64,000 nt of DNA from Echinostoma caproni. Lineage: Eukaryota; Platyhelminthes; Trematoda; Plagiorchiida; Echinostomatidae. The number at the start of each line of letters is the position of its first letter. The first letter of the stretch is position 1. A model generated the notes under the pieces. That model was not told the origin of the DNA and did no database searches. It saw nothing but the letters and a program-made list of their open reading frames with translations. The stretch covers positions 52,207 to 116,206 of the forward strand of contig UZAN01039468.1 in the NCBI GenBank assembly GCA_900618425.1. The letters run 5' to 3'. Below are positions 12,984 through 25,542 of the stretch, piece after piece. A program made the position numbers and the translations under genes.

Positions 12984-14209
12984 ATTCTACAGAAATTCAC
13001 CGTTTTACAGGCGGGAAAAGTGATAAATTGATAGCTCATTGTGTACATATGTGGCCTATTTTCTTCTGTGATTTTATTGGCGTATTTTTATGTGCACAGA
13101 ATTTGACCACCTTCGTATAATGTGGCTCAGTAAAGAGTTACTACTCATTGCTTGATTTCCAAGGAATTCAATCATAACGCATAATCGCCTTTCGGTTGAC
13201 AAGATTTTGTTTGACAAACTGAAAAGCCTAAAGGTAAACACAATCAATTTGTATCACCTGTTTTTTCATCAGTCATCTGAAGAATGTCCCAGGTTATATT
13301 TTTTCTATCCACATCTGAAAGTAAATGCGTGACTGATTGATTGCATGGACGGGATATTGATATACTCCCAGATCACGTGTCAACCACTGTGTATCAGGGA
13401 CCCGGTACAAATCGTACCAAGGACTGGATGCTGATTGTATACTGAGGATCGGTGAATGCTAGTCGTTGACAGTTTGTTATGTCGGAAGTTTTCTTCAAAC
13501 AGCTACCAAGCTACTGTTTACTATCACAATGGATGAGTCACACTCACCCCTGACGCACAGATGATCCCACGTGCATAATTTGATCCGCCACTCTGTCAGC
13601 TGTGTGAGTCACGGTTGAAACTAACCAGAACAATTCCTATGAAACCAGTCCGTCTCCGTGCATCGCAAATCCACTTCAGCTGTAGTTTGTTGTTTACATA
13701 GAATTCGGAAGTAACCACGTTTCCCGATAATTTCCATCAGCTGTCTCTAGACAAAGACTGTTGTTCTAAGCACAGCAATGAGGCTTTTATGCGCTGCCCA
13801 CTCACACCGGTGGGTACAGAGCAAACTCCGATGTGTTTTGGTAGTCACTGTTTTGATGATATTCTCGTCTTATCACGCCAGAATCACAGTAGAAATAAGT
13901 GTTTAAAACAACATGAAACTGCCTCCTGTGTGTCGGGTGATAGAAAATGCCAACGATGAAATTCCTGGAAGATAGAAAAGATGTAGTTTGATAAACAAAA
14001 TTCTACTGGTTATTCTTTAGTTCTGATTGTTGATATCATGTACATGTTTTGCTGAACCCCGGAGTAAAAAAAAATAGTAAAATAATCTTCCAATTGACTA
14101 AAGGTATCTTCATTTTTTGAAATTGTACCACAGAGCACACTTCAAACAGAACAACATATTGGTAGACAAGCTGGTTTTCAGAGATTCGCATCCATGTTAA
14201 TGCAATACA
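12984..14209. other. Non-coding stretch, nothing recognised
   Basis: I see no supported exon, RNA gene or repeat. Confidence 0.45.
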
Positions 14210-14229
14210 ATATATATATATATATATAT
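14210..14229. repeat. (TA)n microsatellite
   Basis: About ten TA units, at the end of the PLE 3' UTR on its minus strand. The sister copy at 58.2 kb has only GGTATATATCG here, so the array probably expanded from that seed. Confidence 0.85.
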
Positions 14230-14735
14230 CACTACTAGAGAATAACTTGTTATGGGAAAATACGATAGAATAAAATCACAGATTAATAAAAAACATTTCA
14301 TCGTAAAACCGGAAATCGGGTTCACCATGAACACAGATTTAGTTGTCTTCTCATCCGATCACCGAGATTACTCGTGATGCGGTGTGTGGGGTAAGCCAAG
14401 GAAGCTTTAGCGCTTGCACAAATTGGTTTTGGGCACAAAGAGGAGGACGGTGCAGACAAATGCCCACCGCTTCTGCTGTGGCCAGTATCCGACAGCAAAC
14501 CTGCCTCGATAATGGACTAGGAACTTTATACAGGGGTCGAAAATCCTCGGACAGGTCCACAGTGTGATTTGTTTGAGCTAGGTGTGAAACCACTGCACTA
14601 GCGGTTGACTTACTCGTTCCAGTGTTCAGCCACGCAGGGTGGCGTTCACGATTCCCGCTAGAAAATCATCTGACCGTGCGGCCTATGTACGTTGTTCCAC
14701 AGGATCAAATAGATGAGTATACATAGCATGAGACC
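14230..14735 (-). mobile_element. PLE 3' fragment: GIY-YIG nuclease and 3' UTR (broken)
   Basis: On the minus strand from 14735, a VYSSI-stop-SCGTTYIGRT segment is the GIY-YIG core (compare VYQFTCSCGDAYIGRT in the 62.1 kb copy). HPAWLNTGTSKSTASAVVSH follows, then NHTVDLSEDFRPLYKV, ILATAEAVGICLHRPPLCAQ and LKLPWL near 14370. Stops at the Tyr/Cys segment and after GRTVR, together with a missing catalytic context, mark it as dead. Sequence 14350 down to about 14230 is a 3' UTR shared with 58.22-58.3 kb (TAATCTGTGATTT, then TAGTGATATAT). The nuclease of PLEs acts with the reverse transcriptase at the target site. Confidence 0.8.
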
Positions 14736-14795
14736 ACAGAGTCTGGAACTTTGTCCTTCAGACGCAAACACACTTGGCTTGGACGTGAGCAGTAC

Positions 14796-14833
14796 ACGAA
14801 GATTGGATGCATAGGAAGCTTTATCGATTGCGA
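14796..14833 (-). repeat. 38-bp inverted repeat, arm 1 (PLE sequence)
   Basis: The arm pairs with 14908-14945 with about three mismatches. On the minus strand it encodes the AIDKASYASNLRV segment that precedes the nuclease. Confidence 0.8.
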
Positions 14834-14854
14834 AAAGAATTGGTGTACATATCA

Positions 14855-14960
14855 CTGCCATTCAAACGTTACACATCAGCTGAGATCATACATAGAAGAT
14901 TATCCGACGCAATCGATAAGACTTTCTATGCATCCAATCTTCGTGTATGTCTATTTGATT
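14855..14960 (+). mobile_element. Inverted 5' piece of the same PLE
   Basis: The plus strand reads LPFKRYTSAEIIHRRLSDAI, then DKTFYASNLRVC. This is the linker that in PLE proteins lies between reverse transcriptase and GIY-YIG nuclease. The main body (14230-14850) is on the minus strand, so the upstream part of the element has been inverted, and the DK.SYASNLRV block appears once in each orientation. This is the outcome expected of a twin-priming-like event. Confidence 0.65.
14908..14945 (+). repeat. 38-bp inverted repeat, arm 2 (PLE sequence)
   Basis: Partner of 14796-14833. It carries the same coding block in the opposite orientation, with a 74-bp spacer. Confidence 0.8.
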
Positions 14961-17483
14961 TGGCTGTTACTGATTAATTGTTGATATTCTTGTTACTGTT
15001 GCTGTTGTTCCAGCAAAAGTGGCAAAGATGGTGTTAGTGGCAGTAGCAGTGGTCGTAATCATTCATGGTTTGGTTGCTAGGGCAGTTCAAATGAATTGTC
15101 TTCGTGTGGAAAAGACGAAACGCGTGTGTGTGGGTGTGTACGTGTTTGTACTTTTGCCGTTTCAGGAAGATTCTAATGTCCAGGTACACAAACCATGGGA
15201 TATACATGCCTATATTACTTACGGTGAGCTTTGTTGAGAAACCAAATCGCTCACAAAGGATGTGAGAACATATCTTCAATCTGATGGAAACCCGATATCG
15301 CAGAACACATCCAATGGCTATCTCCATCTAGAGCCATCGAACTCATAAACGTAGAATGCAATGCATCAGATATTTCACCCTCTTTTGGCCTCAAAGCTGT
15401 TGATGCTTAATATTAGTAGCTTGAAACGGTTTGTATTCGATGACATTCATCAAACCGACTATAATTGAATTATGCGAACCAGGTCTTTGTGCAAGATGTT
15501 ACTAGCGCACATGATATTTTCATCACAGACCACTTCCGTTTCGAATTCTGTACACCCTTTTCATTTGCACGTCAATCTGGATGACATTCAACGACGAAAT
15601 GACTAGGAATCACATTCATCTGAGTTTCTCCTGTGTTATATCCTGATCAATGATGCTTCATTTTGAAGCTGGTTGCCAAATAAGGTGACCATGGTTAACT
15701 TAATTCAGACAACATCTGCGTGAATACTTCCGAAAGGAAAACAAGACTGCTATCATCATCTGGGCGAAATACGACTGATTTGAACTTCTTCCACTTGAGT
15801 CAAACGTATCATCAGCCCCACGCTGGCTTTATACATAGTTGGTTTGATGATGAAATCGGATTGCGATAGCCAACAAATAGCATCAGCTAGCTGTTTCACC
15901 ATCACCTATAAGTATATTGTTTGCGTGTATAGTTCAGAAACCTAGCTCATCCAAACGGTAATTACATGGTCCATGATCAAATCATTAATGACACGGTTAG
16001 GTGATATTATGTATACTGTGTATAATGTCTCTCCGGTAAGTAAAAAACATCACATCTCCTCCCCCTGAAGAAGAATCTGTAAACGGATGAAAAATATGCA
16101 CCTCAGTGATACAGACTGAGCGGCTTAGTCATCCAACGTTGTGACCTACTGATCCAACTGTAAGCTCACACAGATTCGCGACTTGGGGCCAACCGAAATA
16201 AATGCAGAACTGAATTACGTATAACAAATTGACCGTGTATAAATGGAGTTCTGTAGGAAAAGACCTGTTTACTTTAAACCGAAAAGGATCATCACAAACT
16301 ACGTCTTTTGTTTTGGTATATCAGTATTGTTTATTGCAATATCCTGATGGCTTGTTCAAGCTTAAAGTTTTTTCGTATTTTTTTTTAAATATACCTATCT
16401 TATTGTGGTGAAGGTTTGCTTCTAAAATTCAAACAAGGTTTAGGTGTTTAACGTTTAAAAGTTATCACACGCCAAGCTTAGAAGATTTTGTGTTGCACCT
16501 CATATGTAAGACAAAAGCGGACTCAATCTGAGCCAATGTTTTGCTTGAAAAATAACTATCGAAGAACAGGGTGAGTGGGATGAATCTTGCACTATTTTAG
16601 ACCCCCGCCTGCATTTACCTTTTCTGTTCATTTGCTAAACAATAGGTTATTTTAACTTCCACTAGGCGGTGTGATAAAACATAATGTATCGGTGATTTTG
16701 GCCTCGGATTTCCCTGGTAACTGTCTGTAGGACTTTAATATACTCGACTGGATGAAACGCGAAAACGTTTGCGATCATCAAATTAAATTTTTTCAATTTC
16801 AGCAATATTTATCAATATTGCGACTAGTCAGTGATGGTCAGACACCGTGCACATGGTGATAGCCTGAGCAGGTAATCCCACCAAAACGCTCCTATGTGAT
16901 AACATCCTTGAAGGATATCTTAAAAAATAACGTAATTCAAATTTTCTGAAAAGTGACTGAAACAACGAAATATTGCGGTTATCGTGATTTATGCCGAAGC
17001 TTGTACGACTAACTCAGTGTGCTGGTACCATTGTGTTTGGTGGTTAAAATTGAACACTTTCGTCGCTCAACAACCTGTCGTTGTTTCAGATAATGCTGTA
17101 GTCCATGCAACAAATCAATACGAACAGCTTGAGAGTCACGTGGTTTCGCTAGACACAATTGTCCGTGAGCACCAGTTAGGGTGTTATAAACGAGTCAGTA
17201 ATGTGTTTTGATTGCAATTACGAGTATATTTTGCGGTATGCTATACTATTATGATGCATATAATTGAATACGTTCATGCAACCACCCCGTGGTTTTGATC
17301 GATTTTAGACCAATCGGCTGCAGGCGTGCAAAGAATCAATTCGTTTGCATGTTATCGATAAGGATGAAAGTCTAAAGCTAGGAAACATCTGTAAAGTTAT
17401 TGTTATACGAATAAAAATGAGGGAGTATGTGCTTAAACCACGATGGTGCCAATTATTTCATTTTGCTATTTGTTGTATCCCTG
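14961..17483. other. Stretch without recognised genes
   Basis: Around 15.0-15.2 kb the sequence is GT-rich low complexity, which creates long hydrophobic or His/Thr frames on both strands. I see no supported exon or RNA gene. Confidence 0.4.
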
Positions 17484-17842
17484 TAGCTGCTTATTTCTTT
17501 GTACATTCTCTGGATCCTCTGATCCGCATACGAGATCTGATAAAAATTTGACCTCCGTGCACGGCCCAGTTGACCTGAAATGCATTTATCCCAATGTTAC
17601 ATCGCATTGGAATGTGTGTTTGTGTAGGCATACTCCCTGTGCGATATACCCAGCTGAATTCGGGGCAACATCTCGAACCGACCTCATCCATGAAGAAATC
17701 TCTGACAGACGTACCTTCAAGGTTCGGGTATCGGGATAGACCTGATGAACCTGGTTATCAGATTGCGGAATTCGGTAGCTCAAATTGCAAGCGTGAATAT
17801 GCCGAAGTATTCCATTTTTTCCACATTCAGATGGATAGCTGA
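17484..17842 (+). pseudogene. Ig-V-like exon with a frameshift (tentative)
   Basis: A strong acceptor (GCTATTTGTTGTATCCCTGTAG, ending 17483) opens a frame with a short hydrophobic start. It continues through TSVHGPVDLKCIYPN, a W-N-x-C-L-C segment, and ISDRRTFKVRVSG ending at a stop near 17739. The next frame continues without a gap as RPDEPGYQIAEFGSSN to a stop at 17842. Read across the frameshift, this resembles an Ig V-set domain: a first Cys in LKCxYP, a Trp, a RRTFKVRVSGLxPDE segment and a G-Y near the usual D-x-G-x-Y-x-C. The second canonical Cys is missing. It may be a decayed gene, an assembly indel, or coincidence. Minus-strand frames are also open here. Confidence 0.3.
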
Positions 17843-18729
17843 ATGATATTCAGACAGTACAGATACTGCTGTTTTTGTGTTTTGATAAATATCAAAATGA
17901 AATTCCAAATGTGGGAGGGAGTGTAACAGAACGCGTAGTTCATCTTGTTTGTTATTAGATGAAACCGTTATCTACTAGCTATCCAGTCCAACCCAGCCGA
18001 TGCAGACTGCGTATTTTACATGTATAGGGTACACACGGGTGGGGTTTTCGCGCGGATATCGGTAGTTCAAAACCTACACATAAATGCGTTTGCCCGTTCA
18101 CACCTACTAAACAGGTGACATTCCACGTGGTCGACAAAATGTTTTCTAATCGATCTACTCACCAATCCTATTGCTCACCAAATGTTCATCTATGGAGGTT
18201 TTGTTTAGGTGGATCACGAGTACAAGTGGCAGATTAGGCCAGATTGGAAAGAGAAAAAGACAATTGGCTTCTCAAATTCTTTTGCGTGCAATAGGTTCTG
18301 ACTGTAGAAATCCGCACGTTCAAGTAATCAAAAAGACAATTGTTGATAAATTGTGAAGTCCTGTTCTGAAGGACCGGAAACATTCACTGAAAAATAGAGT
18401 GAATCTCGTGCGGTACTTAGTTATTACATTTTGAGAACAAGAGAATATGCAGAAAAAGACCAAACAATGCAGTTGGTGAGAGTAATTCGAACGATTCTAT
18501 CCCTATCGTTATGAGGGCCCAGTTGACCAATTGCGAATAGGCTGGTCAATACACCAATCGTAGTTCGAGTACCGAATTCCAAGTACAATATCCGAAGAAC
18601 TCAGGCACGGGTCTCAGTATCAGGTTTACAGTGAGATATCAAAATCATATGCAACCGGTAATACCCAAAAAGGATAGATCCAAAAAGGCAAAATAGAAAA
18701 TTTTGAGCTTGATTTGCATTAGTTATTGA

Positions 18730-18757
18730 TACACATATATATATATATATATGTGTA
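18730..18757. repeat. Palindromic TA microsatellite
   Basis: ATACACA, then (TA)n, then TGTGTAT forms a perfect palindrome, an expected cruciform or PCR-slippage site. Confidence 0.8.
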
Positions 18758-19027
18758 TATCTATACAAATGTATATATATAGAAACACCGACTAAGGATT
18801 ATCGATCGCTCACAAGAAATCCACACTTTGCTTCCAAAAGCGTATGACCCTTATCCTTGGCCTTCCCTGGGCATAACATCAATCACTTGCATCACACACA
18901 CATGCATCGGTTAATACAAACTAAGTTTCTTAAATCGCTTCATTTGTCTATCTTGTTATACGTACGCGACGTACGCAACGCACACAACGAAAGGAATTCC
19001 TCGCCCAGTGTTTGGTTTCTGACTTGC

Positions 19028-19029
<2 letters not shown>

Positions 19030-19068
<39 letters not shown>

Positions 19069-19069
19069 A
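19030..19069. repeat. (TA)n microsatellite
   Basis: About 20 TA units interrupted once by G. Confidence 0.9.
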
Positions 19070-21794
19070 GGCGGTAGTATTTTTGGCATGTGCATTATGC
19101 GGTTCTTTTCAGAACCTTTTTAGGTTTTCAGAGACTAGTAAATCTTAGTCATAGCCCATGGTGATATGATATATGATCGGCATCGGAAAGGAAGTCAGCT
19201 ATTTGGTAGGCAAACTTGATCCGACGTTATCAAATTTTCCAAGTGCCTACGTCAAAACTTTTACAAACTGATGTTCTTTCACCGGTCGTTTCGCTTTAAA
19301 TCTCACAACAGATTTTACATGGCAAATTATTAGTTGTAAACGTATATATCGCAGCTTGGAGTTTCAAAATGGGCTATAGTTTTCTCTACGAGTTTTCCAG
19401 GTGTCTGGTTGTTTCTTATTGTCTAATCCAGCAGTTTTTTCAGCCACACACGGCGTTCTACTGAATTATCAATCATATCGGGGAAATAAACTTTAATGTC
19501 ATACTCACAAACCATGCAATTTGAGATACTTCATATGGAACCGTCATTTTATTTACAAAGAGCGCCAGCATTTATAGTTGAAACCTAACCCACCGTCGAA
19601 ATCGTTTTCATAAAGGAGGCCAACACTCGCACTAGAGTCATCATGAATGTAGTGCGTTACAATATTCTTCCATTAGTTGGTAATGTTTCATATTCATATT
19701 TATTTCAACAAGAATACACCACCAATGCTGGAGAGATAGAAATTAGACATTAGTGTGAGAAAATCGCTAACTATTTACTCGCCTACGGAGGAACGATTAC
19801 TTTTTGTCGTGAACCACCTGTTTTCAAAGAACCGATGAGCGACATAAATGTTCATAATAAAACTGATCGACTTGATTATCTTTAAGGTTCATCCTAGAAG
19901 GTCAAATTGCGCTCCACACGTTTACGTTTGATATAAAGCTACAGTGAAGAAAGACTTTTTAGACTTTATAGATAACCTAATCTAAATAAAATTTTATTGG
20001 TCTGACTTTTATTAGCAAAACGTCCCTGAGTAAACTTGTGCTGTTCATCTTTTTTCAAAGCCAACTTTGATTGGGTCTTTCTGGCAATCGATCAATAGCC
20101 GGATAATTTTTATTCATTCTTATTTCTCTGCCGCACGTTTGAAAACAAGTGACAATTTCCAATTGCGGTATAATATCGATTTCAGATACAGTATGTGTTT
20201 CAAGGTATTACGCCCAAAATAATCAATAGATTGGCAGCTTTAAAACTCGACTTTTTCGCGTTGGATCTCGCGATGCGGGTCTGTTTTTGGCGGAAGTAAT
20301 TAGGTTTCACATAGAACACCAAGAAGCCCAATCACAATCGGCATGCTCGTGTTTCCAGGCACTTTCAAAGAATATCAAAGTAAATGCGTGTTAACAAATC
20401 CCAAAGAAATTTGTATCATTCTTAGATGTTGCAAAGGCATTCTTTCTATTCACTTTGTCATACTGAATTTCTTTTCACATGATGCCTAACTAATGGCAGC
20501 TCTCTATCATCTCAGTCGTACAATAGCAATCAGAAGGCAAAATGGTGACCAAACTGAAGCCGACCGTAACGTCAGGAATCGTCAAGAATTTGTTGTTGAA
20601 CAGCATGAACCGGCGAAGATCCATTATTGAAGCTCTCAATGGGACATGCTTTTTAAGCTTGACGAGCCTTTATTAAAAATAAAGCATGTGATATGAAAGT
20701 GATAATTATTTGAAAATAGTTTTATGGTCTGTCGTGCGCTTTCGGTAAAACAGATGGACGGCAAACATCTCTAAGATAAACAAAAACGGAGTTCATGCTA
20801 AATACTTTAGAAGAGAAAGAGCAATTTTCATCAATTTAGGTAGACAAAGTAAAGTACACATGTCTAGAACAATCGATTGTGAAACGATTATGGGGATTCC
20901 ACCCAGATCGATGACCATTTTGAGAGAAGTATTTCTAGTCCTTCAAATGGACTACATACTACAGTTTCATTACATCGCACAAAATACACTAATGAGAATG
21001 GTAACATTTTAGTATATCGCTGAAGAAACTTGCAGGTCTAAATTTGAGCAGTTTATCAAAAGTCTGACTAGAAAAACCAAGAAATATTTTCCGTTGCATA
21101 TAAAATTTCCAGTAAAAATCAACAGAGATATATTAACATCTGTAAAACACCTGGTTACTAGATATGAATTAACAATATGAACTGTGTGCTGTCTTTAGAC
21201 AGCCAAGGAATTGAGATACACAGTGATAATTACATAACCTCGTGCCTGTTTCGGAGAAATCGATAGATGACCCAATATACTGATTGATCTAATGATGGCA
21301 TAATTGACACAAGGCAGCTTAACTAAACTGTTCACAGTTCCATGTTTCTCATGCATGACTTACAGTAACCCGAATAGGATAACACTTACCAAATTGGATA
21401 ATGACCTCGGTAAGATATAAACCTGAATAACAACGCAGCCGTAAACTAGTCGCGCGATACATCTTACGTTCACAGGCAACCCGGAAGAACTCTTTTTTGT
21501 GGTTCCTCGTCTTGACCTCAGGTCATTCCTTATCCACCCCTTTTTCATTCTCAAGACTGGCGAACTAAATATCAAGCTGATCGTTACAATTTTTAGGTTA
21601 TATTCAATCGGTTGCTATAGGGAAACAACCGAGGAAAGTGAACAGAATAATATTGTCTCACGGCATCTGTTTCATTTTAGTGCTTATCATAGAATGGTCT
21701 GTGTGGAAACTATTCACATTGGCATCTAGAGTATTTGAATGCAAGCGAAACCTTGATTTCCTTCGTTCAACCAAGGTGGACATTTGTTCTTGCC

Positions 21795-21818
21795 GATATA
21801 TATATATATATATATATG
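21795..21818. repeat. (AT)n microsatellite
   Basis: About 12 AT units. Confidence 0.9.
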
Positions 21819-23288
21819 TGATAGCTGACTTGTCCTATTGAGGAGTACGGGATGCATGTGCAGTGAAAAAGTGATCTTGTTTAGCTGGGTGAGTACTTCA
21901 AGATTGGGGCTTCGTCCTTGACTGATGCAACCGGTGACATGCTACGCTGGAAGTAAAGCGCAGATGTAAGCTTAATTCCCATTGAACTTAACCGTGTTAC
22001 TTTTACGACTACTGATAGTACGAATTGAAACGGTTTTCCAGCTTTCACGTTTGCAGTCTACATAAATAAAACCCACATATTCCTAGTCCAAGCCAAAGCA
22101 GAGTACACACGTGTTGTTGAAAGACATCAACACGGGTAACACAGCTATCTCGTATTCTGTCTATTATGATGCCAATTACCGTGGGAGTAAATCTTATCTG
22201 CACGTGTTTGCCCTATCGATGTGACTTATCAGTGAATTAGCAAAGGAACGAGTGTTAACAACTGGTAGCGTTGTACAAGATCTTTCAATGTTGTCAAGCC
22301 TTCCCTTCACCCAGAAAGTGTTTTCCGCTCTCACTAAGGAGTTTGTAATGTTTTATTCAGTTTATTTATCAACGCTTTTCACGACCATTTTACGATTTAC
22401 TGAGGTAGACTAAAAGAGAAACAAATGTTACCAAATATCACCACATATTTGATTTGTGATATATCACTCCTGATATTATTTATTCGTGTATCTGAAGGTT
22501 CCCTTAGAATGCTACCGATTGCCAATGAGTGGAAGAGATCCATTCTCTAGTCATGAATGTTTTGTAGGATAGACTGAACTTAGATGCTTGATGCCATTAT
22601 CATAAACTAGCTCATGCGAATTTATCGACATACAAATCCCTTTATCAATCAGGGGAACTTGATTGAGCCTGTTATGATTAAACTCCAAGCATGGATTATT
22701 TTTCTGCACAGAAGTCTGTGATGATTTTACTGACAATTTTGCGTATGTTTGTTTGAGGAAACTTCTCACAACGATAAACAATTGATGTGATCTGCTTAAA
22801 CTCAGTTTCCTTTTGTCGATAAAAAGCCATTCGTGCTATTTCAAGACAAATGGTGCACATGTTTGCATAACCAAGTACAGTAAAGCGGTCATCCACGTGA
22901 CCTGTCTCTGATGTAGACCAAACTATCGAATGCAACCCAAATTAGCCGACTTCAATCTCGGAAACCGGATTTCGCAACATCGTGACATCTGAGCGTGCGA
23001 CGATTTGATCAGTACCCAGTCGGATTGAGCAAATACAATCGTAGTATATGTGCATGTCTCGTTCATACAGACATCTAACTGTGCTCATTCAACTTGGTGA
23101 TTTAATGTCCGTCTATATGTGCGTGCGTGAGTTTTAGTCGAAGTGATCGATATTTTTTGTTCACATGTTTGTACTTCTGTTGAGCAAGCCAAGTACACTA
23201 ACTTAGATCGGTATTTACCGCGTTCTATGTGCGCATTCCTACCGGAATTCGATTGGGTTCTCTTATGAACACTACCGCTCCTCACCAC

Positions 23289-23304
23289 AGACACACACAC
23301 ACAC
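23289..23304. repeat. (CA)n microsatellite
   Basis: About eight CA units. Confidence 0.85.
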
Positions 23305-23605
23305 GAATAGACATGGTTGAATATATACTTGCGGCACGTATGTGATTTTGAGTGCGCATATCACAAAGTGTTCGATCCAGCCACACGTGCAAACGTGTGA
23401 AGGAACGCAGTTCCGAGAACATGTGAAGTAATAAGTATTTGTAGCACGGCACCCACTCAAACACACACAGTCTTTGCAAGAATCACCATCTCCATTCGGG
23501 AACACCTACCACAATTCAAGCAATAAACAGATTAAAACTACACAGTCAACAATGGTGTGCTTTTTCTCCCTTTATCACTCTGAAAATACTTCAACACTTA
23601 CAGTT

Positions 23606-23880
23606 TGTACCAACATAAAGTTTCTATGACACAACCTCAGTTCGGTGTCAATACTAACCACATCGCGGAGTACTGCACCATTCCAATTAGGCGTGACATT
23701 CCGTTTGAGCATAATACGTTTAGGAATGCCGGTGAACTCGGCCGTCTGCCTGACCCTGAGATATTCCAACAGAATTTGTTTCATAAAATTAAAGATATCT
23801 GAGCTGCTTAGCACACGCACCGCATTCCAGTACGTTGAACCTACTGGTCAGATATCCGTTGGCACTGATCTCAACTAACG
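23606..23880 (-). CDS. Possible minus-strand exons, unknown protein
   Basis: On the minus strand, PLVEISANGYLTSRFNVLEC (from about 23880) is followed by a possible short intron. Its acceptor is TTGGAATATCTCAG and its donor is a GTGCGT or GTGTGC near 23826. The frame then continues as VRQTAEFTGIPKRIMLKRNV, TPNWNGAVLRDVVSIDTELR, and ends CHRNFMLVQT at a GTAAGT donor (23605-23600). The composition is protein-like with alternating strand-forming residues. The intron phase does not resolve cleanly. The TPNWN motif also occurs in the open frame at 25.05 kb, so these may be repeats of one extracellular domain. No family is recognised. Confidence 0.3.
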
Positions 23881-24956
23881 GCACGCAGCCGCATTTGATT
23901 GGGAAGAATGCAATCAGGGTGAAACGGTTAAATAATAGAAATATTACAAATAATAATTCGCAATAAAATAGAAATAATGCGCAGATGAGAATGGTAACAA
24001 TTAGCCCGTATGATGTTTTGCAGTTGACCATCATGTTTTTTATTTCCCCGAAATAACATTCAGCAAATTGATTTATATGAGTAATCTCTAATAATTGCAC
24101 TTTTAAAGTTTACCCTCGAAATGATATTTGTTGAGCTGATATTTCTTTCTTCTTACATAAAGCAATGTTCTGATTGTTTATTTTAGTCGTGTAAGCCACT
24201 TTTGTACAAATAAAGTGCGACGAAATACACACGTTTAAGGTTCAATTTCGTATTTTCGGTCCCAATGGTCAATTACGGAAATGCGAAAATTTGCGAGTGG
24301 CAAACACTATCTGATCGAGTGCTGGATTAGCGTAAATAATATATTTTCCCATGGATCGGGATGTAGTTAGATTACCATCAGATCATTTTGAAACTATTGT
24401 TCAATGATAAGAGTGGTGGTGGCAATTATGTGCAGACACTGAAAACATTGGACACCGAAATTTCAGAACTGGGTTTCGTCTTTTCACAATGCGGTGGGTT
24501 TTATGGGGTTTTCTTCGCTCTCACACAAATGAAAAGAAACACATTGCCGTGATTGATGAAGCTATTCCGGTAGTGATTTCACTGAAATACTGAAATCAAA
24601 AATGCATTAATCAATCAAATTTGCCCACATAATCAATATCGCGGCGAACATCAAACTAAACCTCTGACTACAAAACTAGTTAACAATTTAAAGCTGGTTT
24701 CATAACTGTCGATTCAAAATACGACGAAATATGCTTGATATGCTCTTTGGTAGCCAAAACGGTGTCAATTTAACAGATGGGAATACTGTAAAACTCTTCA
24801 AATTCGGGCTCTCAGAGATAAAATGCCAGCATATTACCTGCTTGGCCACCAAGCAGCTGATCAGACCATTTCACATTTTCCATCCACACCATATAGCACA
24901 ACCCATCTTTTCGAGCTTGTCGTAGGCAGAAACACCTCACTGATCTCGGCACTTAC

Positions 24957-25076
24957 CTCCGGGGCTTTGTGACTGGTTTCGAAAATTTCACAAGCTGACA
25001 GTATAACAAGTGTACCAAAATCACGAAAAAGCGTTCCGTCAAATGTGGCAATGGTCAGAGACACGTTCCAGTTGGG
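24957..25076 (-). CDS. Possible minus-strand exon, related to the 23.7 kb one
   Basis: The minus strand reads TPNWNVSLTIATFDGTLFRD, then FGTLVILSACEIFETSHKAPE, and ends exactly at a GAG|GTAAGT donor (24958-24951). A stop lies a few codons upstream with no AG between them, so either the 5' part is broken or the frame is chance. The shared PNWN start and the Asp-x-x-Leu pattern with 23.7 kb support a common origin. Confidence 0.25.
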
Positions 25077-25542
25077 TGTTCAGTGAAGGAGCGTCAGATT
25101 TATCCGATCATGAAGGCACCCATTATCGAACAGATGACAGCTAACTCTAGGCGCATAAACTTTATTCAATATCAATCAGAAGGATGAATCTTCAAATACT
25201 CTACTTTAAGTTCAACAATTAATACAGTAGAAATAGCATCACATATAAACAGCTATCTCGGAACCAGTCTTCTCGAAAGGTTTGGAAGTAAACCAAAATA
25301 AAGCAAATCCTACATCCCTCAGTGTATTTTTTCAATGAGAGTTCAGAATGAATCATTTGCGGGATATGAATTAGAATTCAGTCTATAGACTATTGTTCAC
25401 TCGAACCGTAGCTATCACGACAAGTGATTGTTGTTTCTCTAACGGGAGAGTTTGATTGAATCCTTTATCGCTAATCTATAGGTAAAATAGTGACAGTACC
25501 GAGCGTTTCTTTTGCAATTATTTTAAAAACCTAATACACAAG
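25077..25542. other. Non-coding stretch, nothing recognised
   Basis: No supported feature. Confidence 0.45.

Larger units (their letters stand above)
17843..23574. other. Long stretch, microsatellites but no recognised genes
   Basis: The stretch holds AT-rich DNA with three TA arrays (listed separately). Open frames such as 21360-21575 (minus) are short and lack splice support. Confidence 0.4.

Noticed and set aside
15019..15327. Coding exon on either strand near 15.1 kb
   Set aside because: Openness comes from GT-rich low-complexity sequence; no splice sites or domain.
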